Assembly (NCBI GenBank): GCA_963727915.1
Contig: CAVSID010000004.1
Span: 372,001-436,000 of the forward strand
DNA length: 64,000 nt
Source: CAWAND01 sp963727915
GTDB taxonomy: Bacteria; Chloroflexota; Anaerolineae; Anaerolineales; E44-bin32
Direction: 5' to 3'
The notes below the pieces were generated by a model. The model did not search any database. It saw nothing but the letters and a program-made list of their open reading frames with translations, and had not been told where the DNA came from. A program made the translations under genes and the position numbers. Of the stretch, positions 46,214 through 54,593 are shown in pieces; within the stretch, counting starts at the first letter, position 1, and each line of letters begins with the position of its first letter.

Positions 46214-46948
46214 TTAGTCAGGTACCTTCTCCAGTACGATCAACACAAACGGAACCGCGGCAACGATCTCTGAACGAGGGAGTGAAGTCTGTTGGGTCAG
46301 CTCCACTTCATGGACTAGCTTGTCTGATTGTGCCTTGGGTACATCTTCGTCAAGGTCATAGAGCCAGGCCCTTAGATCTTCGATCGAGGGGAAATCTGTA
46401 GTGATGGAGAATTCTACAGAGTGTGCGTTCCTCAGCAGCTTCCGCTCTTCAGCCACTGTGACGGCGGCTTCTGCCGCGCGGTAGTTCTGGAGACTCTCGG
46501 CTGTCATTCCAATCGTGGTTAGAATTCCATCTCGTCTGAGACCGATGCGACAATGCTCGGCTCTCGGTCGCAGGTCAATCGCACACGAGTTTGGTTTGAG
46601 GACTCTCGAGGCCTCGTGAAGGGCATGAACCATGCCCTCAGCAGGAATTCATCAAAGTGACCAGCCGAACACAACAACATCGAATGTCCCATGCCTGAAT
46701 GGGAGCATGCACCCATCACCAATACAATACGCGATCGGCGATGGGTTGGGCTTGCCTGGACTCTCAACGGCATTCTTGACAAGTGACACATCTGGATCGA
46801 CGCCCGTTACCCTGGATCCGAGGTCCTCGATTCTCCGGGCGAGCCTGCCATCACCCGTGCCAACCTCCAGCACGGCCTTGCCCACCCAGTCAAGAGCGTC
46901 CGAAAGTGCTCGGATCTCAGCTTGCTCGATGTCGGTCTCGTGTGACAT
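46214..46948 (-). CDS. class I SAM methyltransferase with two consecutive in-frame TGA codons (candidate selenoprotein)
   Basis: GGAGG seven bases before ATG 46948 sets the start. The product has motif I LEVGTGDGRL (27-36), VTGVDPDVS and FDVVVFGWSL (89-98). Two TGA codons follow (residues 99-100, bases 46654-46649), and the same frame then continues as IPAEGMVHALHEASRVLKP down to the TAA at 46214, 244 codons in all. Related methyltransferases, as I remember them, have Cys-Cys after WSL. A perfect 8-bp hairpin with a GTT loop starts 10 bases after the second TGA, as a bacterial SECIS would. Either this is a Sec-Sec protein or a doubly nonsense-mutated gene. Confidence 0.7.
46620..46638 (-). 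promoter_or_regulatory. candidate bacterial SECIS hairpin (methyltransferase)
   Basis: On the minus strand AGGGCATG-GTT-CATGCCCT is a perfect 8-bp stem with a 3-base loop that begins with G. The loop lies 18 bases after the second TGA and 21 after the first. The published bacterial SECIS model asks for a G among the first two loop bases and 16-37 bases from UGA to the loop. Confidence 0.55.
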
Positions 46949-46963
46949 GGAAGTTCCTCCGAT

Positions 46964-47087
46964 GCTAAACACCGCCGAGCTGATCGGCCGGAGCCATTCA
47001 CCGCCCGGCGCCTGAGCCATCCTGGGCATACAACAATCAACCAAACTCGCCAAGCATCCCGCATCCCGATCCGGCGAGATATAGGGC
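46964..47087 (-). repeat. attC site (lipoprotein cassette), 124 bp
   Basis: GCTAAAC opens and ATAGGGC closes a site of exactly 124 bp, with GAGCTGATCGGCCGGAGCC and GGGCATACAACAATCAACC inside. The right R box is mutated from GTTAGGC. Confidence 0.85.
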
Positions 47088-47129
47088 AGCCCACTCTGCC
47101 GTCTCACGGTCGCCGCGCTCGGCCGCTAG

Positions 47130-47750
47130 TCATTCCTCCACATAAGGCCTAAACGCCTTCCCGCTCAGAGTCTTATTTCGGTCTACGAAGGGATCATCGA
47201 CGGCAACAAACCTTAGCCGCCCGGGCCTTCCTTCTGCCATGGAGACGAAGACATGATAGACCCCCGTGCATGTGAAGAATTCGTCAGTTGGGCCCAAGAT
47301 GAGGCAGGCATCGCTGTCCAAAAGGAGCGTGTCCCCGTCAAAATGGAAGGTGCCATAGCCAAGGTTCATGCCCATATGCTCGCCGGCGGTTGCGTCCATG
47401 CTGAACTTGCCATCCTCCGCGAAAGTGAGCACTCCGCCGTCTCCCCCGCCGCCCCCCATGAATCGGATGGCCCACTTGCCGACGACATGCTCAGTGGAGG
47501 TTGCGGGCTCCTCTGGACTGAGCTGGGCCGTGGGGCTCGCGGTCTTTGTCAGTGTCTCAGTTGGAAGGATAGTCGGAGGAGGATACGTGCCGGTCGGCGC
47601 CTCGATTGGTGGCGCGCTTGGTGGGACAGTTGGTGGCACGGGGGCTTGTGTGGGGGCTGAGGGAGCGCAAGCTACCACGAGGAAGACTGTCCAAGCCAGG
47701 AGTGCGATGGATACTGTCGACATGCGTTGCGGGGTGCCGTGGGAGCCCAT
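47130..47750 (-). CDS. lipoprotein with Pro/Thr-rich linker
   Basis: From ATG 47750 the 206-residue product has a lipoprotein signal (ALLAWTVFLVVACAPS, Cys near residue 28), a Pro/Thr/Ala-rich linker of about 55 residues, and a compact beta-rich domain (VVGKWAIRFMGGGG, LTFAEDGKFSMDATAG, LLLDSDACLIL, YHVFVSMAEGRPGRLRFVAV). The domain resembles small extracytoplasmic lipocalin-like proteins, but no family is certain. It would be anchored on the outer face of the membrane. Confidence 0.65.
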   Translation of the reverse strand: MGSHGTPQRMSTVSIALLAWTVFLVVACAPSAPTQAPVPPTVPPSAPPIEAPTGTYPPPTILPTETLTKTASPTAQLSPEEPATSTEHVVGKWAIRFMGGGGGDGGVLTFAEDGKFSMDATAGEHMGMNLGYGTFHFDGDTLLLDSDACLILGPTDEFFTCTGVYHVFVSMAEGRPGRLRFVAVDDPFVDRNKTLSGKAFRPYVEE

Positions 47751-47899
47751 CTTCGTACCCTTTCTTCGTGACGGTAATGGGAGGAAAGAGGAGCAGCGCC
47801 TCTGGCGAGGGGAGAAAGGTTGAAGCGATCTTATTCTGTGCACCTCCTCGATTGGAGGGGGTGATATGGGTTGCGTTCGGCAGGCACGACCGAGGCTGC

Positions 47900-48011
47900 C
47901 CACCAATCTAGAGCGGAAGCGCCGGGGCACGCCCGCCTGGACTCCCCAACCCTACGATCCGCTTCTTGGACCGTCAATGGCACCGCATCCTGGTTACATC
48001 AAGCGTTACGT
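47900..48011 (-). repeat. probable degenerate attC site
   Basis: The segment between the lipoprotein start and the next gene shows CACCAAT, GCGCCGGGGCACGCCCGCC and CCCTACGATCCGC, then GTTACGT at the end, where the TAA of the neighbouring gene lies. Overall similarity to other sites is low. Confidence 0.4.
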
Positions 48012-48419
48012 TTCGCTGCTTAAGACGCGACGCTTGAAATCGCTCCCATCATAGTAGAGCAATTCCTTCACTATCTCGCCATTGTGAAACTCGAGGGTCG
48101 AGACAATGGGAACGGAGATATCCCGTCCCCTTCGTTCTGTGTCCGTGTATGAACCCATGAGAGCGGCAAACCGACCATCTTCGGAGACAAAGAATGAGTG
48201 AAACTCTAGGTGAAACTCTTCCCTTTGGAATGAGAGCTTAAGCTCTTCCTTGAGCTGACTGATCTTTCGATGGACTTGAACACCATAGTCAACATACTCG
48301 GCGTCCTTTGAGAAAAGCGAGAGGTACCCAGAAACGTCCTTTGTTTGATAAGCTGAGACATAGGCCGCAGCAAGGGATTGTGCCGTCCTTCCTGTTGCTT
48401 GAGGTTTGGGCGAACCCAT
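48006..48419 (-). CDS. NTF2-like/SnoaL-like protein
   Basis: The 137-residue product fits the NTF2 fold: LAAAYVSAYQTKDVSGYLSL, FSKDAEYVDYGVQ, FFVSEDGRFAALMGSYTD and IVSTLEFHNGEIVKELLYYD. Such proteins include isomerases, cyclases and ligand binders. ATG 48419 is preferred over the TTG at 48431. It is one of three NTF2-like cassettes in the window, and they are not close copies of each other. Confidence 0.75.
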   Translation of the reverse strand: MGSPKPQATGRTAQSLAAAYVSAYQTKDVSGYLSLFSKDAEYVDYGVQVHRKISQLKEELKLSFQREEFHLEFHSFFVSEDGRFAALMGSYTDTERRGRDISVPIVSTLEFHNGEIVKELLYYDGSDFKRRVLSSET

Positions 48420-48482
48420 ATTTCGAGACAAGGCAGCCTTCTTTGCTTCAGGCGGTAGCGAGAATAGACCCTGTCCGATGCG

Positions 48483-48606
48483 GCCTAATGCCCTCGAGCT
48501 CTTCGGCCGGGGTCATTCACAGCCCTGCCTGCGAGCCATCCTGAACATACAGCAATCACGCCAAACTCCCCCAGCATCCCCGGCCCGATGCAAGGAGATG
48601 TTGGCG
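48483..48606 (-). repeat. attC site (hypothetical gene cassette), 124 bp
   Basis: GCCTAAT and GTTGGCG bound exactly 124 bp, with CCTCGAGCTCTTCGGCCGG and TGAACATACAGCAATCACGC inside. It is of the short type without inserts. Confidence 0.88.
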
Positions 48607-48650
48607 AGCGTGAATCCTCTCCTGCCAAGCCTACTTCTCAGGGGATGCTT

Positions 48651-48995
48651 TCATCGCTTGGCGCCGAATTCGCTGACGTCAAGGCTAACGGCTTTGCCAT
48701 CGGTAACCACCCTGCGACCTTGCGCGTCAAGTTGATAATGCAGGGCCGTTACCTCAGTCTCTGGGGGAAGGATGTTGATGATGAAGCCTGCGTCCGTGGT
48801 GGAGAATAGCCTGATTCGCTCTTCTTGGCGACGAACGAACTCGTTTTCGGACTGATCGTAAACAAAGGCATAGCCTCGTGCGCGAACCACGGCCGGAGAA
48901 GTCGCTTCGACAACCCCCGCAAAATGGCGCAATTGGTCCCCGTCGAAGAGCCTTCGTGTCATAACGTGGATCTTCTCACCCACTTTGATTGCCAT
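48651..48995 (-). CDS. hypothetical small protein
   Basis: The 114-residue product (MAIKVGEKIHVMTRRLFDGD, LRHFAGVVEATSPAVVRARG, FVYDQSENEFVRRQEERIRL) is well formed and soluble, with a beta-rich start suggesting an SH3-like or Sm-like barrel. I cannot name the family. ATG 48995 is about 90 bases from the next attC, and the stop follows its own attC by 44 bases. Confidence 0.6.
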   Translation of the reverse strand: MAIKVGEKIHVMTRRLFDGDQLRHFAGVVEATSPAVVRARGYAFVYDQSENEFVRRQEERIRLFSTTDAGFIINILPPETEVTALHYQLDAQGRRVVTDGKAVSLDVSEFGAKR

Positions 48996-49083
48996 TGGGA
49001 ATTTCGCCTCGCTACCGTTGGATTAGCGTCAACCTCATTATAGGTCCACCTGAGAGGGTGAACGGTAGCATCAGGGGCGGACT

Positions 49084-49207
49084 CGCTAACGCCCTCGAGC
49101 TGATCTGCCGCGGCCAACCCCCGCCCTGCCCCTAGACCATCCTGATCGTACAACAATCTCGCCAAAATCGCCCTGCATCCCTGGTCCGATCCAGCGAGAG
49201 GTCAGAT
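49084..49207 (-). repeat. attC site (DUF4304 cassette), 124 bp
   Basis: CGCTAAC and GTCAGAT bound exactly 124 bp. The core is TGATCGTACAACAATCTCGCC. The right R box differs by one base from GTTAGAT. Confidence 0.88.
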
Positions 49208-49221
49208 GCGCCAGAAGCATG

Positions 49222-49689
49222 TCATTTCCTTTGTCGAAAGCGGGATTCATACGCCCGGATGTACTCATGGTCTTCCCCACGCCACCACTTTTCGGCAATT
49301 TCCAGATACGGGACAACTTGCTTGGCAACGACTTCAAGTCCCGCATCTCCCTCGCCTAACATATGCTGGTCATAGCGAAACCAGTCGCCTGTGGAACTTC
49401 CAAGCTTCGGCTGGAGACGGAGCCTGTCCCTCGGGTGCACATCCCAGACTTTGACTTTGGCCGGCAAGGCTTCTACACCCCAAGAGTGCGTGACCCCTTC
49501 TGCCGGGCATCTGCCTATCTCAACTACGAATCCGCCTCCCCACTTGTCGAATTGGAAAGTCAGCAAGTCGATCTGGTGTGATCCTAATCGGCGGAAATGA
49601 GGAAACGAACCCCGAAAGCCCATGGTCCTCAACTGAGGCACGACCGACGCGTTGAGGGCCCTAACCATGTGATCACGCGTTGCCGACAT
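49222..49689 (-). CDS. DUF4304-like protein
   Basis: The 155-residue product shows the DUF4304 pattern: an early helix, then VVPQLRTMGFRGSFPHFRRL, IDLLTFQFDKWGGGFVVEIG and, near the end, VVPYLEIAEKWWRG. These are small soluble proteins of unknown function that are frequent in variable genomic regions. ATG 49689 is used as start; the TTG twelve bases upstream is possible. Confidence 0.72.
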   Translation of the reverse strand: MSATRDHMVRALNASVVPQLRTMGFRGSFPHFRRLGSHQIDLLTFQFDKWGGGFVVEIGRCPAEGVTHSWGVEALPAKVKVWDVHPRDRLRLQPKLGSSTGDWFRYDQHMLGEGDAGLEVVAKQVVPYLEIAEKWWRGEDHEYIRAYESRFRQRK

Positions 49690-49714
49690 AAATGCAGACA
49701 AGGTCCTTTGGCGC

Positions 49715-49838
49715 AGCTAACGCATCCTAGACGATGGGCCATGGCCAACCTCCGCCCAGCCCCATGCCCGGCCTGAGCATACAACAATCACGCCAAAATC
49801 GCACCGCATCCCCGGTCCGATCCAGCGAGATGTTAGGC
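49715..49838 (-). repeat. attC site (NTF2-like cassette), 124 bp
   Basis: AGCTAAC and GTTAGGC bound exactly 124 bp, with the core CTGAGCATACAACAATCACG in full consensus. Confidence 0.92.
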
Positions 49839-49968
49839 GGGATGAAGCAATGGCCCGGGCAATGCCCTTGCTTCGAGGAACTTAGTTTCTCATGAGACGC
49901 GGACCTTCGACGCCAAGATGCAGAGCTCGGATATTTGTGCCCAGGAGTGAATATGCGCCCAGCGAAGC

Positions 49969-50406
49969 CTACGGGAGCTGGCCAGGCTGAACGCGGCCGA
50001 TCGGGCCTGGAGTGCTCTCCTCTCCTATCTCGGCCTCGATCTTGCCTGAGTCATCGAACCTGAAGAAACTGATTCCACCCCAACCATGAACTTGGTTGGT
50101 GGCTGGGCCTCCTTTTGGCATTGGTCCCACGTTGCGTGCCCGAAAGCTCCATACGAGGACAACCTTCTTCCCATCAGTTATGGTCTCGTGCACGGTCAGT
50201 TCAGCCTCAGCCCATCTGCTCGAAAACGTCTTGACGAAGTCCTCGACTGCCCTCCTCCCTTGAATCGATGGCGAGCCATACATGGTTTCGAACACAGGAT
50301 AGCTCAGAAGAATATCCTCGCTGGCTAACTCGCTTACAAGAGAGAGATCCCCACAGTAAACACCACGCATGAAGCGTTCGGCGGCGGACGCAGGATGTTC
50401 TTTCAC
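49969..50406 (-). CDS. SnoaL-like/NTF2-like protein
   Basis: The GTG at 50404-50406 has AGGAG seven bases upstream. The 145-residue product has the SnoaL pattern: FMRGVYCGDLSLVSELASED, ILLSYPVFETMYGS, AVEDFVKTFSSRW and VVLVWSFRARNVG, then GGISFFRFDDSGKIEAEIGE. The usual polyketide-cyclase Asp is not obvious, so it may only bind ligands. Confidence 0.75.
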   Translation of the reverse strand: MKEHPASAAERFMRGVYCGDLSLVSELASEDILLSYPVFETMYGSPSIQGRRAVEDFVKTFSSRWAEAELTVHETITDGKKVVLVWSFRARNVGPMPKGGPATNQVHGWGGISFFRFDDSGKIEAEIGEESTPGPIGRVQPGQLP

Positions 50407-50452
50407 GAGATTGCTCCTATCCAGCGAGTATTCGCGTGTCGTATGTCAAGAA

Positions 50453-50623
50453 AACTAACCATGCTGTTGGCTTACTTCCGAAATGAAGGTAACCTGCATC
50501 ATTCTGCCTGACGATTGCGTGTGCGGCGGACGACGGGGGAACGGGAAGATCTTCGAATTTGGGCCGCCGTGTACCATCCGGACGGGGTGAAACCCCGACC
50601 GTCCTCTCCACACGGGGTTAGGT
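50453..50623 (-). repeat. atypical attC-like junction of the GGDEF gene
   Basis: AACTAAC at 50453 and GTTAGGT at 50617 are spaced like attC ends, and the interior contains a hairpin CGGGGT-GAA-ACCCCG (50583-50597). The arms and core do not resemble the other sites. It may be an attC of another type that came in with the gene. Confidence 0.35.
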
Positions 50624-50691
50624 TGCGGAATGAGTTTTCAGTGGCTTGTCATATCTCCAATCCTTGCTCGAAGTGAGTAGTGGACTGAGGC

Positions 50692-51360
50692 TTAGTTCGC
50701 TACTATTACACGGTCACGGCCTGCATCTTTGGCTTGATACAGAGCATCATCGGCGGCTCTCAAGATGGCTTCCCCGGTTGACCCATTCATGGGAAAAACA
50801 GCCACACCTATGGATAGAGTTACCGCCTCGAGGATCTGATCCTGAAAGGATATGCGCAAGTTCCGGATATCCTCCCGCATATGCTCGGCCCGCATTTGGG
50901 TTATTTTCTGCGAGGCTTCGGGCAGAACGAAAACGAATTCCTCACCCCCGTAGCGACAGGCAGCATCTGACGCACGGACGCATTTTCGTAAAAAGTCTCC
51001 CGCCTGGGATAAAACCGCGTCGCCCGCCGCATGGCCATGGATGTCATTAAAGCGCTTGAAATGGTCGATATCCACCATGATGATACCGATCGGATATTCT
51101 TTGCGCATGGCCCGAATGATTTCGAGCGCCAAGATCTCCTCCATGTAACGCCGATTGAATAGTCCTGTTAGCGGGTCGCGGACGGACAACTCGCGCAGCA
51201 GTACTTCACTCTCGCTGAGATGCTCGAGTGTCGAGCAGCTGACGGAGGGCGGTCGCCAATAACGAAGTTGGAGACGACAAGTTAGAGATGAAGATAAACC
51301 CGAAAAAGCCCATCGACGTGGAACATGCGTGCCCGACAAAACCGGGCTGAAGAAGCACAA
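50692..51360 (-). CDS. diguanylate cyclase (GGDEF) domain, N-terminal membrane region decayed
   Basis: The catalytic domain is complete: VRDPLTGLFNRRYMEEIL, IGIIMVDIDHFKRFNDIHGH, the active-site loop YGGEEFVFVLPEAS and a RASD inhibitory site (RxxD) five residues before it, ending VTLSIGVAVFP and YQAKDAGRDRVIVAN. It would make cyclic di-GMP. Upstream to about 51756, hydrophobic pieces in different frames (LLVTHVLSLLGLFLVAARL, GLGAFAINQYLI) show that the membrane sensor part is frameshifted, so the gene is probably not expressed normally. Confidence 0.8.
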   Translation of the reverse strand: MCFFSPVLSGTHVPRRWAFSGLSSSLTCRLQLRYWRPPSVSCSTLEHLSESEVLLRELSVRDPLTGLFNRRYMEEILALEIIRAMRKEYPIGIIMVDIDHFKRFNDIHGHAAGDAVLSQAGDFLRKCVRASDAACRYGGEEFVFVLPEASQKITQMRAEHMREDIRNLRISFQDQILEAVTLSIGVAVFPMNGSTGEAILRAADDALYQAKDAGRDRVIVAN

Positions 51361-51937
51361 GCCAAGAGCGCATCGTGCGAAGAAGACGGCTGCAGTTGCG
51401 CGTGTTGAGAGGAATAAGACTGCAACGAGTAACCCAACTCAAGATGTATAGCAGAGAATAAAGATCACTGCAGATCCTGCGGATCAAGTACTGATTGATC
51501 GCAAAGGCTCCAAGCCCAAACAGGTGCCGACTGTCAACACTCCCGCCGCACAGGATAATATCCGGTCGCGGTCCCAGGCCAAAGGCAACAGCCAGCGAGA
51601 TCATGCCAGCACATCCAATGGAATCATAATTGCCGCCATATCAATGTTCCCCGGCTATGCTGAGCAAACGAGCAGCGACAAGGAATAGCCCGAGCAAGCT
51701 AAGGACATGAGTCACGAGCAACATAGTCAACACATTCAGGACCGGATTGATACGGCTGCTCCGGTTATCAGATTGAAGCGGAGGGCTTGGTCAGCCAGCG
51801 CCATAGACGGTTAGCGAACGTAGGAGCTGGCGTCGGGTTTCCGGTGGGGCATCAGGCGTTGCGGAGTTTTTCATCTTCAATAAACCATCAAATGAATTTT
51901 GGCCGAGCAGCGCGAAGGTGGCTCTATGATGCACGCA

Positions 51938-52085
51938 ACCCAACGCCCTCGAGCTGCGAAGTCCCACGTTCCTTGTGGGAATCGGCCGGGGCCACGCACC
52001 GCCCTGCCCCCGGTCCATCCTGAGCATACAACAATCACGCCAAATTCGCCCGGCATCCCCTTTCTGATCCAGGGAGGTGTTAGGC
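51938..52085 (-). repeat. attC site (small membrane protein cassette)
   Basis: A perfect ACCCAAC and GTTAGGC bound 148 bp. The left arm carries the 24-base insert AAGTCCCACGTTCCTTGTGG, and the core is in full consensus. Confidence 0.92.
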
Positions 52086-52120
52086 TGCTTCAAGTGTGCT
52101 AAATCCCGATGTGTCCAACT

Positions 52121-52318
52121 TCAAGGAGTAACCAACAGATATTGCCCCATATGAAACCATATGATTATCACAATCGGCACAATTGTCACGAGGATCACTG
52201 CAATAGTCCAGGGCAGTGTCAAGCGTTCTGGGTTTTGCGTCAGGCGATAGTACCAAGCAAGATCCGTAATGGTCACAACGATTGTGATTATGAGCACCAA
52301 CCTTGTCAGCAGGTTCAT
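52121..52318 (-). CDS. small two-helix membrane protein
   Basis: The 65-residue product has two membrane segments (LLTRLVLIITIVVTITDLAW and LPWTIAVILVTIVPIVIIIW) with a short loop YRLTQNPERL. GGGGAT precedes ATG 52318. It occupies a whole cassette between two attC sites, which argues that it is a real gene. The function is unknown. Confidence 0.65.
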   Translation of the reverse strand: MNLLTRLVLIITIVVTITDLAWYYRLTQNPERLTLPWTIAVILVTIVPIVIIIWFHMGQYLLVTP

Positions 52319-52434
52319 TCCATCCCCTTTCTGATCGGCTGATCCGGCATGGGTAGATTCTCATTGGGCCTGGCACAGTACGAAACCAGCAAATCCTTTT
52401 TATTCCCGAGCCTATGTCATGAGCGTACTAAGCC

Positions 52435-52588
52435 TGCTAACGTCCTCGAACTGCGCGAAGCACCCTGAGCGCAGCCGAAGGGGATCGGCCAGGGCCACGC
52501 ACGCCTAGCCCCCGGACCATCCTGAGCATACAACTATCTCACCACACTCGCACCGCCTCCCCCGGTCCGATACAGCAAGATGTTAGTC
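52435..52588 (-). repeat. attC site (PIN cassette)
   Basis: TGCTAAC and GTTAGTC bound 154 bp. The left arm carries the 30-base hairpin insert GCGAAGCACCCTGAGCGCAG; the core is GAGCATACAACTATCTCACC. Confidence 0.9.
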
Positions 52589-52591
52589 AAC

Positions 52592-52610
52592 GGGATCCTC
52601 CGAGGATCCC
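52592..52610. other. perfect inverted repeat 3' of the PIN gene
   Basis: GGGATCCTC-C-GAGGATCCC forms a 9-bp stem between the PIN gene and its attC. There is no T-run, so termination is uncertain. Confidence 0.4.
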
Positions 52611-52737
52611 AGGCGGAATGTCCAGTTCTCCTAGTGAAACCACGAGCTGACGTTTGCGTCGCCGACTGCGAGATGCGATATCCGTCCATTTCCTTTCCTC
52701 GGGCTAGCCAGCGAGGGCCCTATGTTCCGGGCGTTTG

Positions 52738-53136
52738 CTACCCGGAAAGCGCTTCGATTGGAGCGACTGCCACCACATTCTTCACGGCGGAAGCCAACTC
52801 CTCATCGAGCGTGATGAACGCATCCGCTTGGAGGTTCGTCAACGCCAGGTACTCCGCGTTGAAGGTGTCGGACCAGCCAAGCTGATCGGCGAGTTTCCAG
52901 GCAACATCTTGAAGGACACGATCGCCGAGCAAGCGGATGCGAAGTTTTCGCGCATAGCCGAGATGACTGTCGGCGTCATGCTTTGTCATCTCTCCCTCTC
53001 TCACCGCCTGGTACAGCAGCGAGAGTAGTTGTGATCGCATAAGCGTGGGTGCCAGGAGCTTGTGCTCGTTGGCGATCTGCGCATCCTCCCGCGCCAGGTG
53101 AAGGGCAACGTCTGGTCCAATAACGAATCTGGTCAT
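52738..53136 (-). CDS. PIN-domain protein (VapC-like)
   Basis: From ATG 53136 (GAGGTG upstream) the 132-residue product has PIN-domain features: the first acidic residue in FVIGPDVALHLA (Asp9), the helix LLAPTLMRSQLLSLLYQAVR, then WSDTFNAEYLALTNLQADAF and ITLDEEL (Asp111). In many VapC toxins the second position is Glu where this protein has Gln36. VapC toxins are RNases. No antitoxin gene is seen in the cassette. Confidence 0.82.
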   Translation of the reverse strand: MTRFVIGPDVALHLAREDAQIANEHKLLAPTLMRSQLLSLLYQAVREGEMTKHDADSHLGYARKLRIRLLGDRVLQDVAWKLADQLGWSDTFNAEYLALTNLQADAFITLDEELASAVKNVVAVAPIEALSG

Positions 53137-53219
53137 TTGCAGCACCTCAAAACTGATTGCAGATAGAACTTCTATCCAAAGAGAGCCGGGAGTGCCTACC
53201 TGCTTCGAGACGGGCCGCT

Positions 53220-53343
53220 GCCTAACGTCTCCGAGCGGATCGGCCGGGGTCACGGACTCGCCTGCCCCCGGTCCAACCTGAGCGTACAACTATCACGCCA
53301 AATTCGGCCCGCATCCCCAGTCCGATCCGGCGAGATGTTGGGC
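53220..53343 (-). repeat. attC site (NTF2-like cassette), 124 bp
   Basis: GCCTAAC and GTTGGGC, both perfect to consensus, bound exactly 124 bp. The core is GAGCGTACAACTATCACGCC. Confidence 0.92.
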
Positions 53344-53395
53344 GGCTACAATCCCCGCAACTGCACCTATGAGTATGCCTGGACCGTCCTGCCAG

Positions 53396-53824
53396 TCATT
53401 CCACGCCCCAGGCACCTCGAAACTCATCACCGAGAACAGACATGTAGACTCGCAAGTAGACAGCCTTTCCCCCGCGAGATTCCACAATACTGACTCCATC
53501 ATTCTTCACGTGAAGGCCCTGGCGATTCGTTACTTCCGCCTCCCATTGGACTGCAATCAGATTGTTGCCCACCATGTCGAACAAATTCCTCACAGCAATC
53601 GCTTTGACGATTTGGTGAACCTCCGGGAACTGCGCAAAGTACCTCTGGTACCAGCGCCTGATGGCATCCTTTCCCTTGTGAGTACCGCTCACCCCGTCGA
53701 CATCTCCTGGATAAACCATTGTCACGTCTTCAGCGTAGTCCCGGAGCAGGGCATCGAGATCGTGCCGATTCATTGCGTCGAACCATTGCGGAACCCTTCG
53801 TTTGGCAAGGATTGCTCCGATCAT
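53396..53824 (-). CDS. SnoaL-like/NTF2-like protein
   Basis: AGGAGG eight bases before ATG 53824 sets the start. The 142-residue product has VPQWFDAMNRHDLDALLRDY, AEDVTMVYPGDVDGVSGTHK, IRRWYQRYFAQFPEVHQIV and NNLIAVQWEAEVTNRQG, a standard SnoaL-like fold. Family members are cyclases, isomerases or binding proteins. It is the third NTF2-like cassette. Confidence 0.8.
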   Translation of the reverse strand: MIGAILAKRRVPQWFDAMNRHDLDALLRDYAEDVTMVYPGDVDGVSGTHKGKDAIRRWYQRYFAQFPEVHQIVKAIAVRNLFDMVGNNLIAVQWEAEVTNRQGLHVKNDGVSIVESRGGKAVYLRVYMSVLGDEFRGAWGVE

Positions 53825-53866
53825 AGATGCCTCCTGCGAGTGATTGCCATGCGATGGCTAGCTCGC

Positions 53867-54036
53867 CCACTAGGGCCCTCGAGCTGCGAAGTCCCACGTC
53901 CATGGTGGGGATCGGCCGGGGTCCCCCTCTGCTCTGCCCCCGGGCCATCCCGAGCATACAACAATCACGTCTAACGCGCCCAGCATCCCTCGCGGAGCAC
54001 ACTGCAAGTGCGGTCCGATCCAGCGAGATGCTAGCG
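53867..54036 (-). repeat. attC site (DUF6174-like cassette)
   Basis: The arms (CCTCGAGCTGCGAAGTCCCA, GCGGAGCACACTGCAAGTGC) and core are in consensus over 170 bp, but both ends are mutated: CCACTAG for RYYYAAC and GCTAGCG for GTTRRRY. It may no longer recombine. Confidence 0.85.
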
Positions 54037-54049
54037 CGCCACCAGCACT

Positions 54050-54541
54050 CTAGGGGGCAAGCGTAACTCTTTCAACAGTGATGCTCGGGAGGGTTTCTCC
54101 GTCTTTCGTGAACGTGTACGTATCCAGCCGCCTTGGATAGCCGAGCAGATCGTCGTAAGCGACGTTGCAGACGGGGAACGGCCGAGTCAGTGAGCGATGG
54201 TGGATACACTCTTCCCAAACGCGAGAGAAAAGCGCCTCCACTGTCAACCGGGCGAACTCGTCGGCGGGGCAATCCGCATGCTCGGAGTTTTGCGCATCGA
54301 CGACCTCACCATCCTCGATCCGAATAGTGTTCCATCCACCTGTGCATTCGGAAGGCGAATTGCTGGCCACCAAGATCTCGTAGTTCGCGGACCCGAGGCT
54401 GGTCCACTTCTTCTCGTTTTCTCGCAGAGCAGATGAGAATGCGCGAGTGTGGATTACGAATGGCACGATTAGAACTCCCGCAAGAATGACAGCCAGTATC
54501 GCCAGCAGGAGGAGACTTCGGAGTCTCACGGGTAGTGTCAA
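54050..54541 (-). CDS. DUF6174-like membrane-anchored protein
   Basis: The 163-residue product has an N-terminal membrane anchor (LRSLLLLAILAVILAGVLIV), then KKWTSLGSANYEILVASNSP, ECTGGWNTIRIEDGEVVDAQ and LLGYPRRLDTYTFTKDG, the layout of DUF6174 proteins. The domain would be extracytoplasmic, with paired cysteines. The start is TTG 54541 (GGAGGG ten bases upstream) or the GTG at 54529. Confidence 0.7.
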   Translation of the reverse strand: MTLPVRLRSLLLLAILAVILAGVLIVPFVIHTRAFSSALRENEKKWTSLGSANYEILVASNSPSECTGGWNTIRIEDGEVVDAQNSEHADCPADEFARLTVEALFSRVWEECIHHRSLTRPFPVCNVAYDDLLGYPRRLDTYTFTKDGETLPSITVERVTLAP

Positions 54542-54593
54542 GCTTCACGTCCCTCCGGGAGATGCTCTAGCAGGACCACAATCTGCCATAGCG

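Noticed and set aside
51810..51816. GTTAGCG as an attC end box upstream of the GGDEF gene
   Set aside because: No arm or core sequence accompanies it; the 7-base match is expected by chance.
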